A stretch of 64,000 nt of DNA from Seohaeicola_A nanhaiensis (lineage in GTDB: Bacteria > Pseudomonadota > Alphaproteobacteria > Rhodobacterales > Rhodobacteraceae), in the NCBI RefSeq assembly GCF_042654245.1, contig NZ_JBHSGI010000002.1, positions 124,001-188,000 of the forward strand. Direction: 5' to 3'. Shown here in pieces: positions 35,222 to 43,807 of the stretch. Under the pieces are notes generated by a model. The model had not been told where the DNA came from and ran no database searches. It saw only the letters and a program-made list of their open reading frames with translations. A program made the translations under genes and the position numbers. Each line of letters opens with the position of its first letter. Positions within the stretch are counted from its first letter, which is position 1.

Positions 35222-35691
35222 GCCGTTCCTCCCTTCCCCTCATGCGCCGCACGCACGGCGGCAAGATCCAGCCGGATCATCTTCAGCATCGCCTGATAGG
35301 CCCGCTGGTTCGCCTCGGCATCCGCCGAGAACATCAGCTTCTGAAATCCCTGCGGAATGATCTGCCACGATACACCCCAGCGGTCGGTGATCCAGCCGCA
35401 CTGAACCTCCTTGCCGTCATTCTCGAGGATCGCCTGCCACAGCCGGTCGGTCTCGACCTGGTCGGGCGCCTCCAGCACCACCGAGGCGGCATAGGTATGT
35501 GCAACCGAGCTGCCGCCGTTCAGCGCGGAAAACGGCACCCCTCCGAGGGTGAAGTGCACCAGCACCGCCGGCGCCTCCGCCGCCGGGCGCATCACCTCTT
35601 CCACAGCGCTGCCCGGCACCAGCGAGGTATAGAACCGCGCGGCCTCCTCTGCCTCGCTCTCATACCACAGGCAGGTCCGCACCGGGATCAT
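35218..35691 (-). CDS. PhnB-like VOC-superfamily protein, 157 aa
   Basis: RTCLWYESEAEEAARFYTSLVPGS, VLVHFTLGGVPFSALNGG and ITDRWGVSWQIIPQGFQKLMF are typical of the PhnB/3-demethylubiquinone methyltransferase-like glyoxalase-fold group. The ATG at 35691 overlaps the stop of the upstream VOC gene (ATGA). It is probably a small-molecule-binding or isomerase-like protein; no substrate can be given. Confidence 0.85.
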   Translation of the reverse strand: MIPVRTCLWYESEAEEAARFYTSLVPGSAVEEVMRPAAEAPAVLVHFTLGGVPFSALNGGSSVAHTYAASVVLEAPDQVETDRLWQAILENDGKEVQCGWITDRWGVSWQIIPQGFQKLMFSADAEANQRAYQAMLKMIRLDLAAVRAAHEGKGGTA

Positions 35692-36095
35692 GACGGGTTC
35701 TCCGGAACCGCTGCCGGATCGAACCAGAACGGCTCCCAGACATGCCCGTCGGGATCGCAGAAGCTGCGTCCGTACATGAAACCGTGCTCCTCGGCGGCGC
35801 GGAACACCGACCCGCCCGCCGCCACCGCCGCCTCGACCATCGCATCGACCGCCGCCCGGCTGTCCAGCTGCAACGCGGTCATGACCTCGGTCGTCCGCGT
35901 TGCGTCGGCGATCTCGCGCGGGGTGAACCCCTTGAACTTGCCCGGTTGCAGCATCATCACGAAACAGCTGTCGCTGATCCGCATGGCAATCGACTCGGCA
36001 TCGCTGAAATTGTCGTTGAACGCAAAGCCCAGCGCCGTAAAGAACGACCGCGAGCGCTTCACGTCGGCAACGCAGAGGTTGATATATGTATTCAC
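35688..36095 (-). CDS. VOC-family glyoxalase-like protein, 135 aa
   Basis: With the GTG at 36095 it starts MNTYINLCVADVKRSRSFFTALGF, the usual beginning of this subgroup; the longer TTG-started frame adds twelve unusual residues. Later blocks are CFVMMLQPGKFKGF and GRSFCDPDGHVWEPFWFD, the metal-site end of the VOC module. It is first gene of the operon divergent from marR and likely its regulatory target. Confidence 0.85.
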   Translation of the reverse strand: MNTYINLCVADVKRSRSFFTALGFAFNDNFSDAESIAMRISDSCFVMMLQPGKFKGFTPREIADATRTTEVMTALQLDSRAAVDAMVEAAVAAGGSVFRAAEEHGFMYGRSFCDPDGHVWEPFWFDPAAVPENPS

Positions 36096-36137
36096 GTCCG
36101 GATTCCCTGTTCTCTCCTCTTTCGGGGACAAGCGTGA

Positions 36138-36166
36138 TTGACAAATACGTTGAAGTCAACTTAAAT
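36138..36166 (+). promoter_or_regulatory. Promoter of the MarR gene with operator dyad in its spacer
   Basis: TTGACA at 36138-36143 and TTAAAT at 36161-36166 are separated by 17 bases. The spacer contains GTTGA at 36149-36153 and TCAAC at 36156-36160, a dyad with a 2-base centre. The expected transcription start (about 36173) falls at the ATG at 36174, so the message would be leaderless. The dyad lies between two divergent units and could control both, as is common for MarR proteins. Confidence 0.5.
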
Positions 36167-36173
36167 TGACCCC

Positions 36174-36638
36174 ATGAGAAAAGACCTGCCGATCGACGTC
36201 ACCCACGAAGTTCGCGACAGCTGCCTTTGTCTGCATCTGCAACGCGCGGCCCGCGTCGTCGGCCGCTGTTTTGACGATGCGCTGCGCCCGCTTGGGCTGA
36301 CCCACGGACAGTTCTCCCTGCTGATCTCTCTCAACCGGCCCGAGCCGCCGCGGATCGGCGATGTCGCCAGCCTGCTCGGCATGGACCGCACGACGCTGAC
36401 CGCCAACCTCAAGCCGCTGGAACGGCGCGGCCTGCTCACCGTCAACCCCGACTCCGCGGACCGGCGCAGCCGCCGGCTCGCGCTGACACCCGCGGCCGAA
36501 GAGCTTCTGGTGCAGGCGCTGCCGATCTGGCGCAAGACCCTCGCACAGCTGCCGCCGCTCGCGCAGTTCGGCGACCTTGCGCGGCTGGCCGGCCTCACGG
36601 CAGAAACCGCTGGAACTCCGGCCCCCGAGGCGGGATAA
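36174..36638 (+). CDS. MarR-family transcriptional regulator, 154 aa
   Basis: A winged-helix repressor. LRPLGLTHGQFSLLISLNRPEPPRIGDVASLLGMDRTTLTANLKPLERRGLLTV is the HTH (about residues 40-93) and DPDSADRRSRRLALTPAAEELL the wing. It is divergent from the VOC-VOC-DUF1428 operon, with a dyad between them, so autoregulation and control of that operon are likely. The inducer is unknown. Confidence 0.9.
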   Translation: MRKDLPIDVTHEVRDSCLCLHLQRAARVVGRCFDDALRPLGLTHGQFSLLISLNRPEPPRIGDVASLLGMDRTTLTANLKPLERRGLLTVNPDSADRRSRRLALTPAAEELLVQALPIWRKTLAQLPPLAQFGDLARLAGLTAETAGTPAPEAG

Positions 36639-36682
36639 GACCCTGCCTGCACCCCTGGGTGCCGTTCACGGAGACCGACCGC

Positions 36683-38353
36683 GTGAGCCAGAGCGTCGCA
36701 GCTGCCGCCCCCCGATCCGGCCGCCCCGCCAAAGGCGGCGGGCGGCTTCTGGCCGTGCTGGCCTGGACGGTCGCCGCCGCGTGCCTGCTGCCGATGTTGG
36801 CGGTGACGCTGGCCGCGCTCACCGGCGGCACCGGGACGGTGTCTCAGTTGATCGATACGGTGCTGCCCCGTTATGCCGCCACGACGCTCGCGCTGGCCGT
36901 GATGGTGGCCTGCGGCACCTTCACGCTGGGGGTCGGCGCCGCCTGGCTGGTCACGATGACCCGCTTCCCCGGCGTCCGCCTGTTCGAGATCGCGCTCGTC
37001 CTTCCCCTCGCCTTCCCGGCCTATGTGCTGGCCTATGCCTATACCTATATCCTCGACCATCCCGGCATCGTGCAATCGACGCTGCGGCAGATCACCGGCT
37101 GGGGCGCGCGCGATTACTGGTTCCCCGAGGTTCGCTCGCTGCCCGGGGCCGCGCTGATGCTGGTCCTGGTGCTCTATCCCTATGTCTACCTGCTGGCCCG
37201 CGCGGCCTTCCTGCAGCAAAGCTCGGCCGCCTTCCTCGCGGCCCGCACGCTGGGCCATTCGACCTGGAGCGCCTTCTGGCGGGTCAGCCTGCCGATGGCG
37301 CGGCCCGCCATCGCCGGCGGGGTGCTGCTGACGGTGATGGAGACCATCGCCGACTACGGCACCGTGGCGCATTTCAGCGTGCAGACCTTCGCCACGGGCA
37401 TCTACACCAGCTGGTTCACCCTCGCCGACCGCTCGGCGGCGGCACAGCTGGCACTCTGCCTGCTGGTCTTCGCGCTGATGCTGGCGGTCGCCGAACGGAT
37501 GCAGCGGGGCCGCGCGCAGTATCACCACACCGGCAAGGCCCATGTCCGCATGCCCCCCGAACCGCTCTCGGGCTGGCGCGCCGGACTGGCCGTGACTCTT
37601 TGCGTCGTGCCAGTCACGCTAGGCTTCGTCCTGCCCGTCATCGTTCTCTTTGCAATGGGGATCGGCTCGGAACAGGATCTGTTCAGCCGCCGCTATATCG
37701 CTTTCACGAGCAATTCCCTGACGCTCGCCGGAATAGCCGCGCTGGTTACGCTTGCCGCCGCCATCGCGGTCGGGTTCTTTCAGCGCAGCCGGCCGGGCCG
37801 CGGCGCTGCCTTCGCCGGCCATGTCGCGCGCCTGGGCTATGCGGTTCCGGGCGGGGTGATCGCCGTTGGCCTGCTGGTGCCCTTCGCCGCCTTCGACAAC
37901 CGCCTCGACGCCTGGATGCGGTCGACCTTCGACGTCTCGACCGGCCTGCTGGTCACCGGGTCGATCTGGCTGCTGGTCGCAGCCTATATGGTGCGCTTCC
38001 TCGCTGCGGCGCTCGGCGCCTATGAGGGCGGGCAGGCGACGGTGCACGCCAACATGGACGCGGCGGCGCGATCCCTCGGCAAGGGGCCCCTCGGCACTCT
38101 GGCCCGCGTCCACCTTCCGATCCTGACGCCCAGCCTGCTGACCGCCCTTCTGATCGTCTTCGTCGACGTGATGAAGGAACTGCCGGCCACCCTGATCATG
38201 CGGCCGTTCAACTTCGACACGCTGGCGGTGCAGGCCCATCGCCTCGCCGCCGACGAACGGCTCGACGGCGCAGCGGTACCCTCGCTGGTGATCGTCGCCG
38301 TCGGCCTGCTGCCGGTGATCCTGATCTGCCGTCAGGTCGGACGCAACCGCTAG
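36683..38353 (+). CDS. Iron(III) ABC-transporter permease (FbpB-like), 556 aa
   Basis: A fused double permease with two six-helix binding-protein-dependent-transport domains. The EAA-type loops are RTLGHSTWSAFWRVSLPMARPAI and RSLGKGPLGTLARVHLPILTPSL. KELPATLIMRPFNFDTLAV near the C-terminus is highly typical of the Fbp/Sfu group. A GTG at 36683 with GGAG nine bases upstream is preferred over a GTG at 36659 lacking a Shine-Dalgarno. Neither the ATPase nor the binding protein is nearby, so it must work with partners encoded elsewhere. Confidence 0.88.
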   Translation: MSQSVAAAAPRSGRPAKGGGRLLAVLAWTVAAACLLPMLAVTLAALTGGTGTVSQLIDTVLPRYAATTLALAVMVACGTFTLGVGAAWLVTMTRFPGVRLFEIALVLPLAFPAYVLAYAYTYILDHPGIVQSTLRQITGWGARDYWFPEVRSLPGAALMLVLVLYPYVYLLARAAFLQQSSAAFLAARTLGHSTWSAFWRVSLPMARPAIAGGVLLTVMETIADYGTVAHFSVQTFATGIYTSWFTLADRSAAAQLALCLLVFALMLAVAERMQRGRAQYHHTGKAHVRMPPEPLSGWRAGLAVTLCVVPVTLGFVLPVIVLFAMGIGSEQDLFSRRYIAFTSNSLTLAGIAALVTLAAAIAVGFFQRSRPGRGAAFAGHVARLGYAVPGGVIAVGLLVPFAAFDNRLDAWMRSTFDVSTGLLVTGSIWLLVAAYMVRFLAAALGAYEGGQATVHANMDAAARSLGKGPLGTLARVHLPILTPSLLTALLIVFVDVMKELPATLIMRPFNFDTLAVQAHRLAADERLDGAAVPSLVIVAVGLLPVILICRQVGRNR

Positions 38354-38459
38354 GCATGCCTCCGGTCCGAGGCTCATAGCTCACCCGGACTCCTGTCTGG
38401 CGAACGCGCCCCAAAACGTCACTCGCCAAAAAACGATCAAAAACAGAGAGTTGACCCCC

Positions 38460-38475
38460 CGTCCCAGCTGGGACG
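38460..38475. repeat. 16-bp perfect palindrome between convergent genes
   Basis: CGTCCCAGCTGGGACG at 38460-38475 is a perfect palindrome in the 137-base gap between the permease and the GntR gene. It could be a bidirectional hairpin terminator or a protein-binding site. Apart from it nothing else was recognised in this gap. Confidence 0.4.
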
Positions 38476-38490
38476 CCTTGCCGCGACCCT

Positions 38491-39144
38491 TCAGCCCCGC
38501 CTTTCCCGCTTGTCCGCATCGAGCTTCAGCCGGGTGGTGAAGGCCACCGAGATGTGATCCTGCAGCGCCTTTTCCGCCGCCCCCGCATCCCGCGCCGCAA
38601 TCGCCTCGACAATCGCCTTGTGCTCCGCCTGCGCCCGCGCACCCCGCCCCTCGGCCGCCAGCGAGGTCGTCGCCATCAGCGCCATCGACCGGTGCACCAG
38701 GTCCAGTTGCTGCACCAGATACCGGTTGTGCGAGGCAAGGTGGATCTGCTTGTGAAACCGCCGGTTCGCCCGCGCCAGCGCCCGCGGGTCGTCGATCAGA
38801 GCGTCATCCGCCTGCACCATCCCGCGCAGCACCTCGATCTCCTCGGCATTGGCATGCTGCGCCGCCAGCCGCGCCGCCAGCCCCTCCAGCTCGCGCCGCA
38901 CCACATAAAGCTCGCCCATCTGGTTGTGGTCGAGCGAAGCCACGATCAGCGACCGCCCGTCCCGCGCCAGCAGCGACTGCGTCTCGAGCCGTTGCAGGGC
39001 CTCCCGCACCGGGGTGCGCGACATGCCGAAGCGGTCGGCCAGCTCGCTCTCCACCAGCCGGTCGCCAGGCCGGTAGGTGCCGGAATCGATGGCCTCCAGG
39101 ATCAGACTGTAGGCATCGGTCGGCGAAGGTTTCGTCTGGGTCAT
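38491..39144 (-). CDS. GntR-family (FadR-type) regulator, 217 aa
   Basis: An N-terminal winged helix (SLILEAIDSGTYRPGDRLVESELADRFGMSRTPVREALQRLETQSLL, about residues 13-60) is followed by an all-helical FCD ligand domain (LYVVRRELEGLAARLAAQHA, ANRRFHKQIHLASHNRYLVQQLDLVH with metal-ligand-like His). The ATG at 39144 is chosen because the frame upstream runs into hairpin repeats. No obvious target gene is adjacent, so its regulon is unknown. Confidence 0.88.
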   Translation of the reverse strand: MTQTKPSPTDAYSLILEAIDSGTYRPGDRLVESELADRFGMSRTPVREALQRLETQSLLARDGRSLIVASLDHNQMGELYVVRRELEGLAARLAAQHANAEEIEVLRGMVQADDALIDDPRALARANRRFHKQIHLASHNRYLVQQLDLVHRSMALMATTSLAAEGRGARAQAEHKAIVEAIAARDAGAAEKALQDHISVAFTTRLKLDADKRERRG

Positions 39145-39228
39145 GCCGGCCTCGTGTTGGTCTCTGCCGACCTGTCTACAGCGCCGTGCCCGCCAATCAA
39201 CCCCGCGATTGCCAGAGCAGCACCACCT

Positions 39229-39302
39229 CCTGGCTTCTCTGGTTCCCCAAATACCTCCGCCGGAGGCAGCCGCCGCCAGGCGGCTTCGCGCCCGAAGGGC
39301 GC
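39229..39302 (-). repeat. Intergenic hairpin cluster (dispersed repeat copy C, inverted)
   Basis: On the minus strand the hairpin CCTCCG-G-CGGAGG (39254-39266) is followed by TATTTGGGG and AGAGAAG, the tail seen in copies A and B. Two further stems abut it: GCCGCC/GGCGGC at 39269-39284 and GCGCCC/GGGCGC at 39288-39302. The cluster fills the gap between the divergent GntR and HAD genes, an unusual place for a terminator, so an RNA-processing or insulating role is possible. Confidence 0.5.
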
Positions 39303-39377
39303 TGTAGCAATAGGGGATTGCAGCCCCGGCCTGCTCCGGGTGACAAGACGGCCGCGGCCGCGCGACAGGAGAATGCA

Positions 39378-40022
39378 ATGGTCAAGGATGTCTTCAGCCA
39401 CGTGCGGACCTGGGTCTTCGATCTCGACAACACCCTCTACCCACCCCGGATGCGCCTGTTCGACCAGATCGAGGTGCGCATGACCCGTTTCGTGATGGAG
39501 GCCCTCGGGGTGGAGCGCGCCGAGGCCGACAGCCTGCGCAAGCACTACTGGGCAACCTACGGCACCACGCTCGCCGGACTGATGCGCGAACATGACGTCG
39601 ATCCCGGCCCCTACCTGACCAGCGTGCATGACATCGACTTCGGCGGGCTTGACCCCGACCCCGTGCTCGCCGATCGGATCCGCGCCCTGCCGGGGCGGCG
39701 GATCGTCTATACCAACGGCACCGCACCCTATGCCGAGCAGGTGCTGGCCCATCGCGGCCTGAGCGGTCTGTTCGACGCGGTCTACGGCGTCGAACACGCG
39801 GGGTTCCTGCCAAAACCAGAACGCGCCGCCTTCGAGGCGGTCTTCGCAGCCGACGGCACCGACACCGCCCTCGCCGCGATGTTCGAGGACGACGTGCGCA
39901 ACCTCGCAGCTCCGCATGCCATGGGAATGCGCACGGTTCTGGTCACGCCCGAGCCCAATCCGGCCCCGCATGTGCACCACCACACCGACGACCTGACCGG
40001 CTTCCTCGCAACCGTGATCTGA
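39378..40022 (+). CDS. HAD-superfamily pyrimidine 5'-nucleotidase-like phosphatase, 214 aa
   Basis: HAD motif I is FDLDNTLYPP (about residues 14-23), motif II TNG (about residue 111), motif III the Lys in LPKPERAAF, and motif IV EDDVRNL. The DNTLYPP form is typical of the SDT1/YjjG-like pyrimidine 5'-nucleotidases widespread in alphaproteobacteria. AGGAGA precedes the ATG at 39378 by 5 bases. It dephosphorylates nucleotides, probably in salvage or housecleaning. Confidence 0.9.
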   Translation: MVKDVFSHVRTWVFDLDNTLYPPRMRLFDQIEVRMTRFVMEALGVERAEADSLRKHYWATYGTTLAGLMREHDVDPGPYLTSVHDIDFGGLDPDPVLADRIRALPGRRIVYTNGTAPYAEQVLAHRGLSGLFDAVYGVEHAGFLPKPERAAFEAVFAADGTDTALAAMFEDDVRNLAAPHAMGMRTVLVTPEPNPAPHVHHHTDDLTGFLATVI

Positions 40023-40031
40023 CGCGACGGT

Positions 40032-42098
40032 TTAGCGAGCCAGCGCCGTCACCTCCCGCCGGAACGGCAGCGCATCGCCGATCTCCGGCTCATCCAGCTC
40101 GCGCGCATAGCGGTGACCGGCGAAGGTTGCCCACGCGATGGGTCCTGGCGCATTGGCATCCCCGATCACCTTCACCGAACGTATCCCGGCATCCGCCCAA
40201 TCCGCCTTCCGGGCGAGCAGATCGCGGTGCAATGCGCCATTCGCCTGTTGCGAGGTGACCAGCAGCACCGCATCGCAGGGCAGCACCTCGCGCGCGTCGG
40301 TATAGGTACAGTTCGTTTCCACCCCATCTGCGCGCAGCCTCGTGACTCCCCGGTTCAGCACGATCTTCACCCCGGCCTGCGCCAGCCGCACATGCACCGC
40401 TGCCTGCTCCAGCGTATTGCGCGACCAATCCGAGACATAGGGCGCCGGCGTCACCAGAGTGACGTCGCAGCTCTCGCGCGCCAGCAGTTCCGCCAGGACG
40501 CCACCCATGTAATAGTGGTCGTCGTCATAGACGACCACCCGACCCGAGGGATGCCGGCGCTCCATGATGTCATCGGGGGTAAAGACCGGCATCGCGGGGT
40601 CCATCCGCATCGGCACGACGTGCTGCCGCGCGACGCCGTCGGCGCGCCAGCTGGCCCCGGTGGCGATGCAGACATGCTCGAACCCGAACTCCAGGATCTC
40701 GCCGGCATCGAGCTCCGACACCAGGTAGGTTTCGACATTCGGCCGCTGCGACAGCTGATACTGACGATAGTCGACGACCCGGCCCCAGGCGGACAGCCCC
40801 GGCAACCAGCGCTCCCGAGTCACGCGGCCGCCGATCTGCTCGCGTGCCTCGGCGATGGCGACATCGTATCCGCGCAGCGAGAGCCCCCGCGCTGCCTCGA
40901 GTCCCGCCGGGCCCGAGCCGACGATCAGCACGCTGGAACTCGGCCCCTTGGCGTTCATCCGTTCCGGGTGCCAGCCGCGCCGCCATTCTTCCATCCAGGT
41001 CGGGTTCTGGGTGCAGCGGCCCATGCCTTGCGTCATGTCGCCGGTGATACAGACGTTGCAGCCGATGCATTCGCGAATGTCCTCGATCCGCCCCTCCTCG
41101 ATCTTCTTCGGAAGGAAGGGGTCGGCGATGGAAGGCCGCGCGCAGCCGATGAAATCAAGCCGCCCCTGCCGGATCATGCGCACCATCACATCGGGGCTGG
41201 TGAAGCGGCCGACACCGACGACCGGTTTCGACGTCAGGTCGCGTATGCCCTGCACCAGCGGTTCCTGCGCGGCCTCCTCCTTGAAACGCGAGGGGCCCGA
41301 GCAATCCTCCCAGGTTCCCTGTGCCAGATCCCAGAGATCGGGCAGATCGCCATGCATCTCGATGAAATCCCGCACCTCGGCATTGGAAAAACCAAGCTCA
41401 CCGATGGTTTCGTCCAGCGACAGGCGCAGGGTCAGCGCCATGGTCTCGCCCACCGCATCGCGCATGTCGGAAATCACCTCGCGCACGAAACGCGCGCGGT
41501 TCTCCAGGCTTCCGCCGTATTCGTCGCTGCGCTGATTGGTGGCGCGGCTCAGGAAGTGCTGGAAGATGCCAAAGCCATGCGCGCCGTAGAGACAGATCAG
41601 GTCGAACCCCGCGGTGCGCGACCGTTTCGCGGCGTTGATGAACCAGCGCCGCAGGTTGCGGATGTCCTCCTTGTCCATCGCCCGTGCCGTCACCGGATCG
41701 TTGGTAAAGGTCCGGATCGGCAGCGCAGAGGGTGCCAGCGGCACCTCCTTGGTATAGAGGTTCGGCCCGTTGATCCCGGAATAGGCCAGCTGGATGCCTG
41801 CCAGGGCGCCGTGGCTTTTCATCCGGTCTGCCATGCGGGCCAGTGCCGGAATGTCCTGGTCCTCCCACAGCCGCAGCTCGATGAAGGGCGTGATTTCCGA
41901 GGAATGGTGCATCTCGGTCTGCTCGGTGAAGATCACGCCCCAGCCGCCTTCGGCCTTGGCCGCGCGCATCTCGGCCACAGCAGAGGGATCGCGATAGCCG
42001 CCGCCGTTGCAGTGGGGCACCTGGTAGAAACGGTTCTTCGCGGTCAGCGGGCCGATCTTCATCGGTTCGAACAGGATATCGTATCGAGGATCGCGCAA
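40032..42098 (-). CDS. Trimethylamine-dehydrogenase-like FMN/[4Fe-4S]/FAD oxidoreductase, 688 aa
   Basis: The N-terminal half is an old-yellow-enzyme FMN barrel whose start (LRDPRYDILFEPMKIGP, NRFYQVPHCNG) closely resembles trimethylamine and dimethylamine dehydrogenases, as does LICLYGAHGF. A [4Fe-4S] motif CIGCNVC with the fourth Cys 11 residues later (near residue 350) and a Rossmann VLIVGSGPAGLEAARGL (near 385) follow. Such enzymes remove N-methyl groups or reduce conjugated bonds. No ATG fits; TTG at 42098 with GGAG seven bases upstream gives the expected start. It is the last gene of the six-gene catabolic operon and lies 32 bases after the LysR gene. Confidence 0.85.
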   Translation of the reverse strand: MRDPRYDILFEPMKIGPLTAKNRFYQVPHCNGGGYRDPSAVAEMRAAKAEGGWGVIFTEQTEMHHSSEITPFIELRLWEDQDIPALARMADRMKSHGALAGIQLAYSGINGPNLYTKEVPLAPSALPIRTFTNDPVTARAMDKEDIRNLRRWFINAAKRSRTAGFDLICLYGAHGFGIFQHFLSRATNQRSDEYGGSLENRARFVREVISDMRDAVGETMALTLRLSLDETIGELGFSNAEVRDFIEMHGDLPDLWDLAQGTWEDCSGPSRFKEEAAQEPLVQGIRDLTSKPVVGVGRFTSPDVMVRMIRQGRLDFIGCARPSIADPFLPKKIEEGRIEDIRECIGCNVCITGDMTQGMGRCTQNPTWMEEWRRGWHPERMNAKGPSSSVLIVGSGPAGLEAARGLSLRGYDVAIAEAREQIGGRVTRERWLPGLSAWGRVVDYRQYQLSQRPNVETYLVSELDAGEILEFGFEHVCIATGASWRADGVARQHVVPMRMDPAMPVFTPDDIMERRHPSGRVVVYDDDHYYMGGVLAELLARESCDVTLVTPAPYVSDWSRNTLEQAAVHVRLAQAGVKIVLNRGVTRLRADGVETNCTYTDAREVLPCDAVLLVTSQQANGALHRDLLARKADWADAGIRSVKVIGDANAPGPIAWATFAGHRYARELDEPEIGDALPFRREVTALAR

Positions 42099-42130
42099 GG
42101 CTCGGCTCCGTTCTGGCAGGGGCTGTCGGA

Positions 42131-43132
42131 TCAATGGGAGAAGGTGGTGGACGCGCCGGCCTGCATCTTCATGCCAGGCGCCCCGTCGGTGGTGATCTGT
42201 TCGCGGCAATGGTCTATGAAGGCCCGCAGGGTCAGCACGTTCTCTGCGCCTTCCGTCATCAGCAGGCCCAGCACCATCGGCCGCACCGGGCCTTTCAGCG
42301 GCACGAAGCGCAGGCGGCGGCCATCGGGCGCCAGATCGTTCAGCAGACGCACATTGGCAATGGCATAGCCAAAGCCGTTGCCGACCAGGCTGCGCATCAC
42401 CGCCATGTCCCGCGTTCGTTCGGCGATATTTGGCCGCAGGCCGGCTGCCTTGAAGAACGACAGGAAGTAGTCAGCGCTCATCGGCAGGTCGAGCAGGACC
42501 ATCGGCTCGTCCTGCAGGTCCTCGACCGAAACCTCCGACTGCCGCGCCAGCGGATGTCCCTCGGCCAGCATGGCATAGGGCGCAAGTTCCACCAGCGGCA
42601 CAAATCGCAGATCGGCAGGAATTTCCAGATCGTAGGTCAGAGCGATGTCCAACTCGCCCCGGCGCAGCCCTTCGAAGATCTGCTGCTGGTCTCGTTCGCT
42701 CTGGCTGACGCGCACCTCCGGATAGCGCGTTTCGAACTGGCGGCGCAGGTGGGGCACGATCAACTGGGCGAAGGTCAACAGGCAGCCAAGCCGTAGCGGT
42801 CCTTGCACCTCGCCCGAAAGCGCGCCGGCCAGACGGTTCAGACGGTCGGCCTCGGTCAGCACATGCCGCGCATGGTCCAGGAACTGCCGGCCGGCCTGCG
42901 TCAGCGACAGGCCCTGCGCATGTTTGCGCACAAACAGCTGCAGACCGAATTCATCCTCCAGCTGGCCGATGGCGGCCGAGATCGACGGCGACGAGACGCG
43001 GATCTTTTCGGCGGCAAGGGCAATCGACCCCGCCTCGCCCACGGCGACGAAATATTCAAGCTGGCGCAGGGTGAAACGCAGGGGCATGGAAGAGTATTCG
43101 CGCCGCGGCCGGGCCGTGGCAACCCGGCTCAT
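42131..43132 (-). CDS. LysR-family transcriptional regulator, 333 aa
   Basis: The N-terminal HTH (FTLRQLEYFVAVGEAGSIALAAEKIRVSSPSISAAIGQLEDEFGLQLFVR) and a periplasmic-binding-type effector domain are standard. The ATG at 43132 overlaps the stop of the DUF1028 gene (ATGA) and has GGGGGA upstream; an ATG 15 codons later lacks a Shine-Dalgarno, so the longer form is preferred. Being inside the operon it regulates suggests positive feedback. A perfect LysR-type dyad lies upstream of the first gene at 46807-46829. Confidence 0.9.
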   Translation of the reverse strand: MSRVATARPRREYSSMPLRFTLRQLEYFVAVGEAGSIALAAEKIRVSSPSISAAIGQLEDEFGLQLFVRKHAQGLSLTQAGRQFLDHARHVLTEADRLNRLAGALSGEVQGPLRLGCLLTFAQLIVPHLRRQFETRYPEVRVSQSERDQQQIFEGLRRGELDIALTYDLEIPADLRFVPLVELAPYAMLAEGHPLARQSEVSVEDLQDEPMVLLDLPMSADYFLSFFKAAGLRPNIAERTRDMAVMRSLVGNGFGYAIANVRLLNDLAPDGRRLRFVPLKGPVRPMVLGLLMTEGAENVLTLRAFIDHCREQITTDGAPGMKMQAGASTTFSH

Positions 43133-43803
43133 TCGTCCCCCGGCACGCCGTAGGACGGGGCCGCGCGCGGATCGAGCGCGCGTTGCACATAGGCCTCGAG
43201 CTGCGGCTTGTAGATCTCCCAGGCGGTGGCGACGGCCTCGATGGGACAGTCCTCGGTCCAGTCGCAGCGGAGGTCGGCGACCGGCCAGGCGACCTTGTCG
43301 ACGAGCTTCATGCCCGCCGAATGCACTGGCCCGGCCTCGCCGCCGGCAGCCAGCCCCGCCCGCATTGCGGCGATCAGACGGTCGCCCAGATGCCCCTCCG
43401 CGCCAAGGTAGGCATCGACTATGGCCTGCGGCACGCCATCATTGGCCAGCAAGTTCCCGCCAGACGCGACGTTTTCCGCCTGCGCCTGTGTCCAGATGCC
43501 CAGACTGTTGGGCCCAGAATGGATCGCCGTGCGCCCGGCCCCGTCCACCGCCAGAACCTGACGGTATTCGATGAACCTGCCGCGCTTCTGCACCTCGGCG
43601 ATGGCTTCGGGCGCGCTCATCCCGGCTTCCATCAGGTCGAGTGCCAGCGGGCCCAGCGTCGGATCGGTCACGTTCTGCGAGGCCACCGCCCCGACGCCGG
43701 CGCGCGCATAGGAACAGCGCGCCGCAACGGCCGGGGAGGACGACGAGATCGCCACCCCGAACATCCCGGTCCTGGCGCAGCGGGCGACAAGCGAGAAGGT
43801 CAT
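43129..43803 (-). CDS. DUF1028 Ntn-hydrolase-like protein, 224 aa
   Basis: MTFSLVARCARTGMFGVAISSSSPAVAARCSYARAGVGAVASQN is the DUF1028 opening, followed by LASGGNLLANDGV-type (VASGGNLLANDGVPQAI) and LAAGGEAGPVHSAGM. The family has an Ntn-hydrolase fold and may act as an amidase or peptidase. Context with RidA, Rieske and flavin enzymes suggests hydrolysis of an amide or lactam intermediate. The start at 43803 lies five bases after the RidA stop. Confidence 0.88.
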   Translation of the reverse strand: MTFSLVARCARTGMFGVAISSSSPAVAARCSYARAGVGAVASQNVTDPTLGPLALDLMEAGMSAPEAIAEVQKRGRFIEYRQVLAVDGAGRTAIHSGPNSLGIWTQAQAENVASGGNLLANDGVPQAIVDAYLGAEGHLGDRLIAAMRAGLAAGGEAGPVHSAGMKLVDKVAWPVADLRCDWTEDCPIEAVATAWEIYKPQLEAYVQRALDPRAAPSYGVPGDE

Positions 43804-43807
43804 CGCC

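Noticed and set aside
40113..42368. A 751-codon plus-strand frame opposite the dehydrogenase-like gene
   Set aside because: Antisense shadow; composition is His/Arg/Gly/Pro-rich and lacks family motifs, whereas the minus strand encodes a complete flavoprotein.
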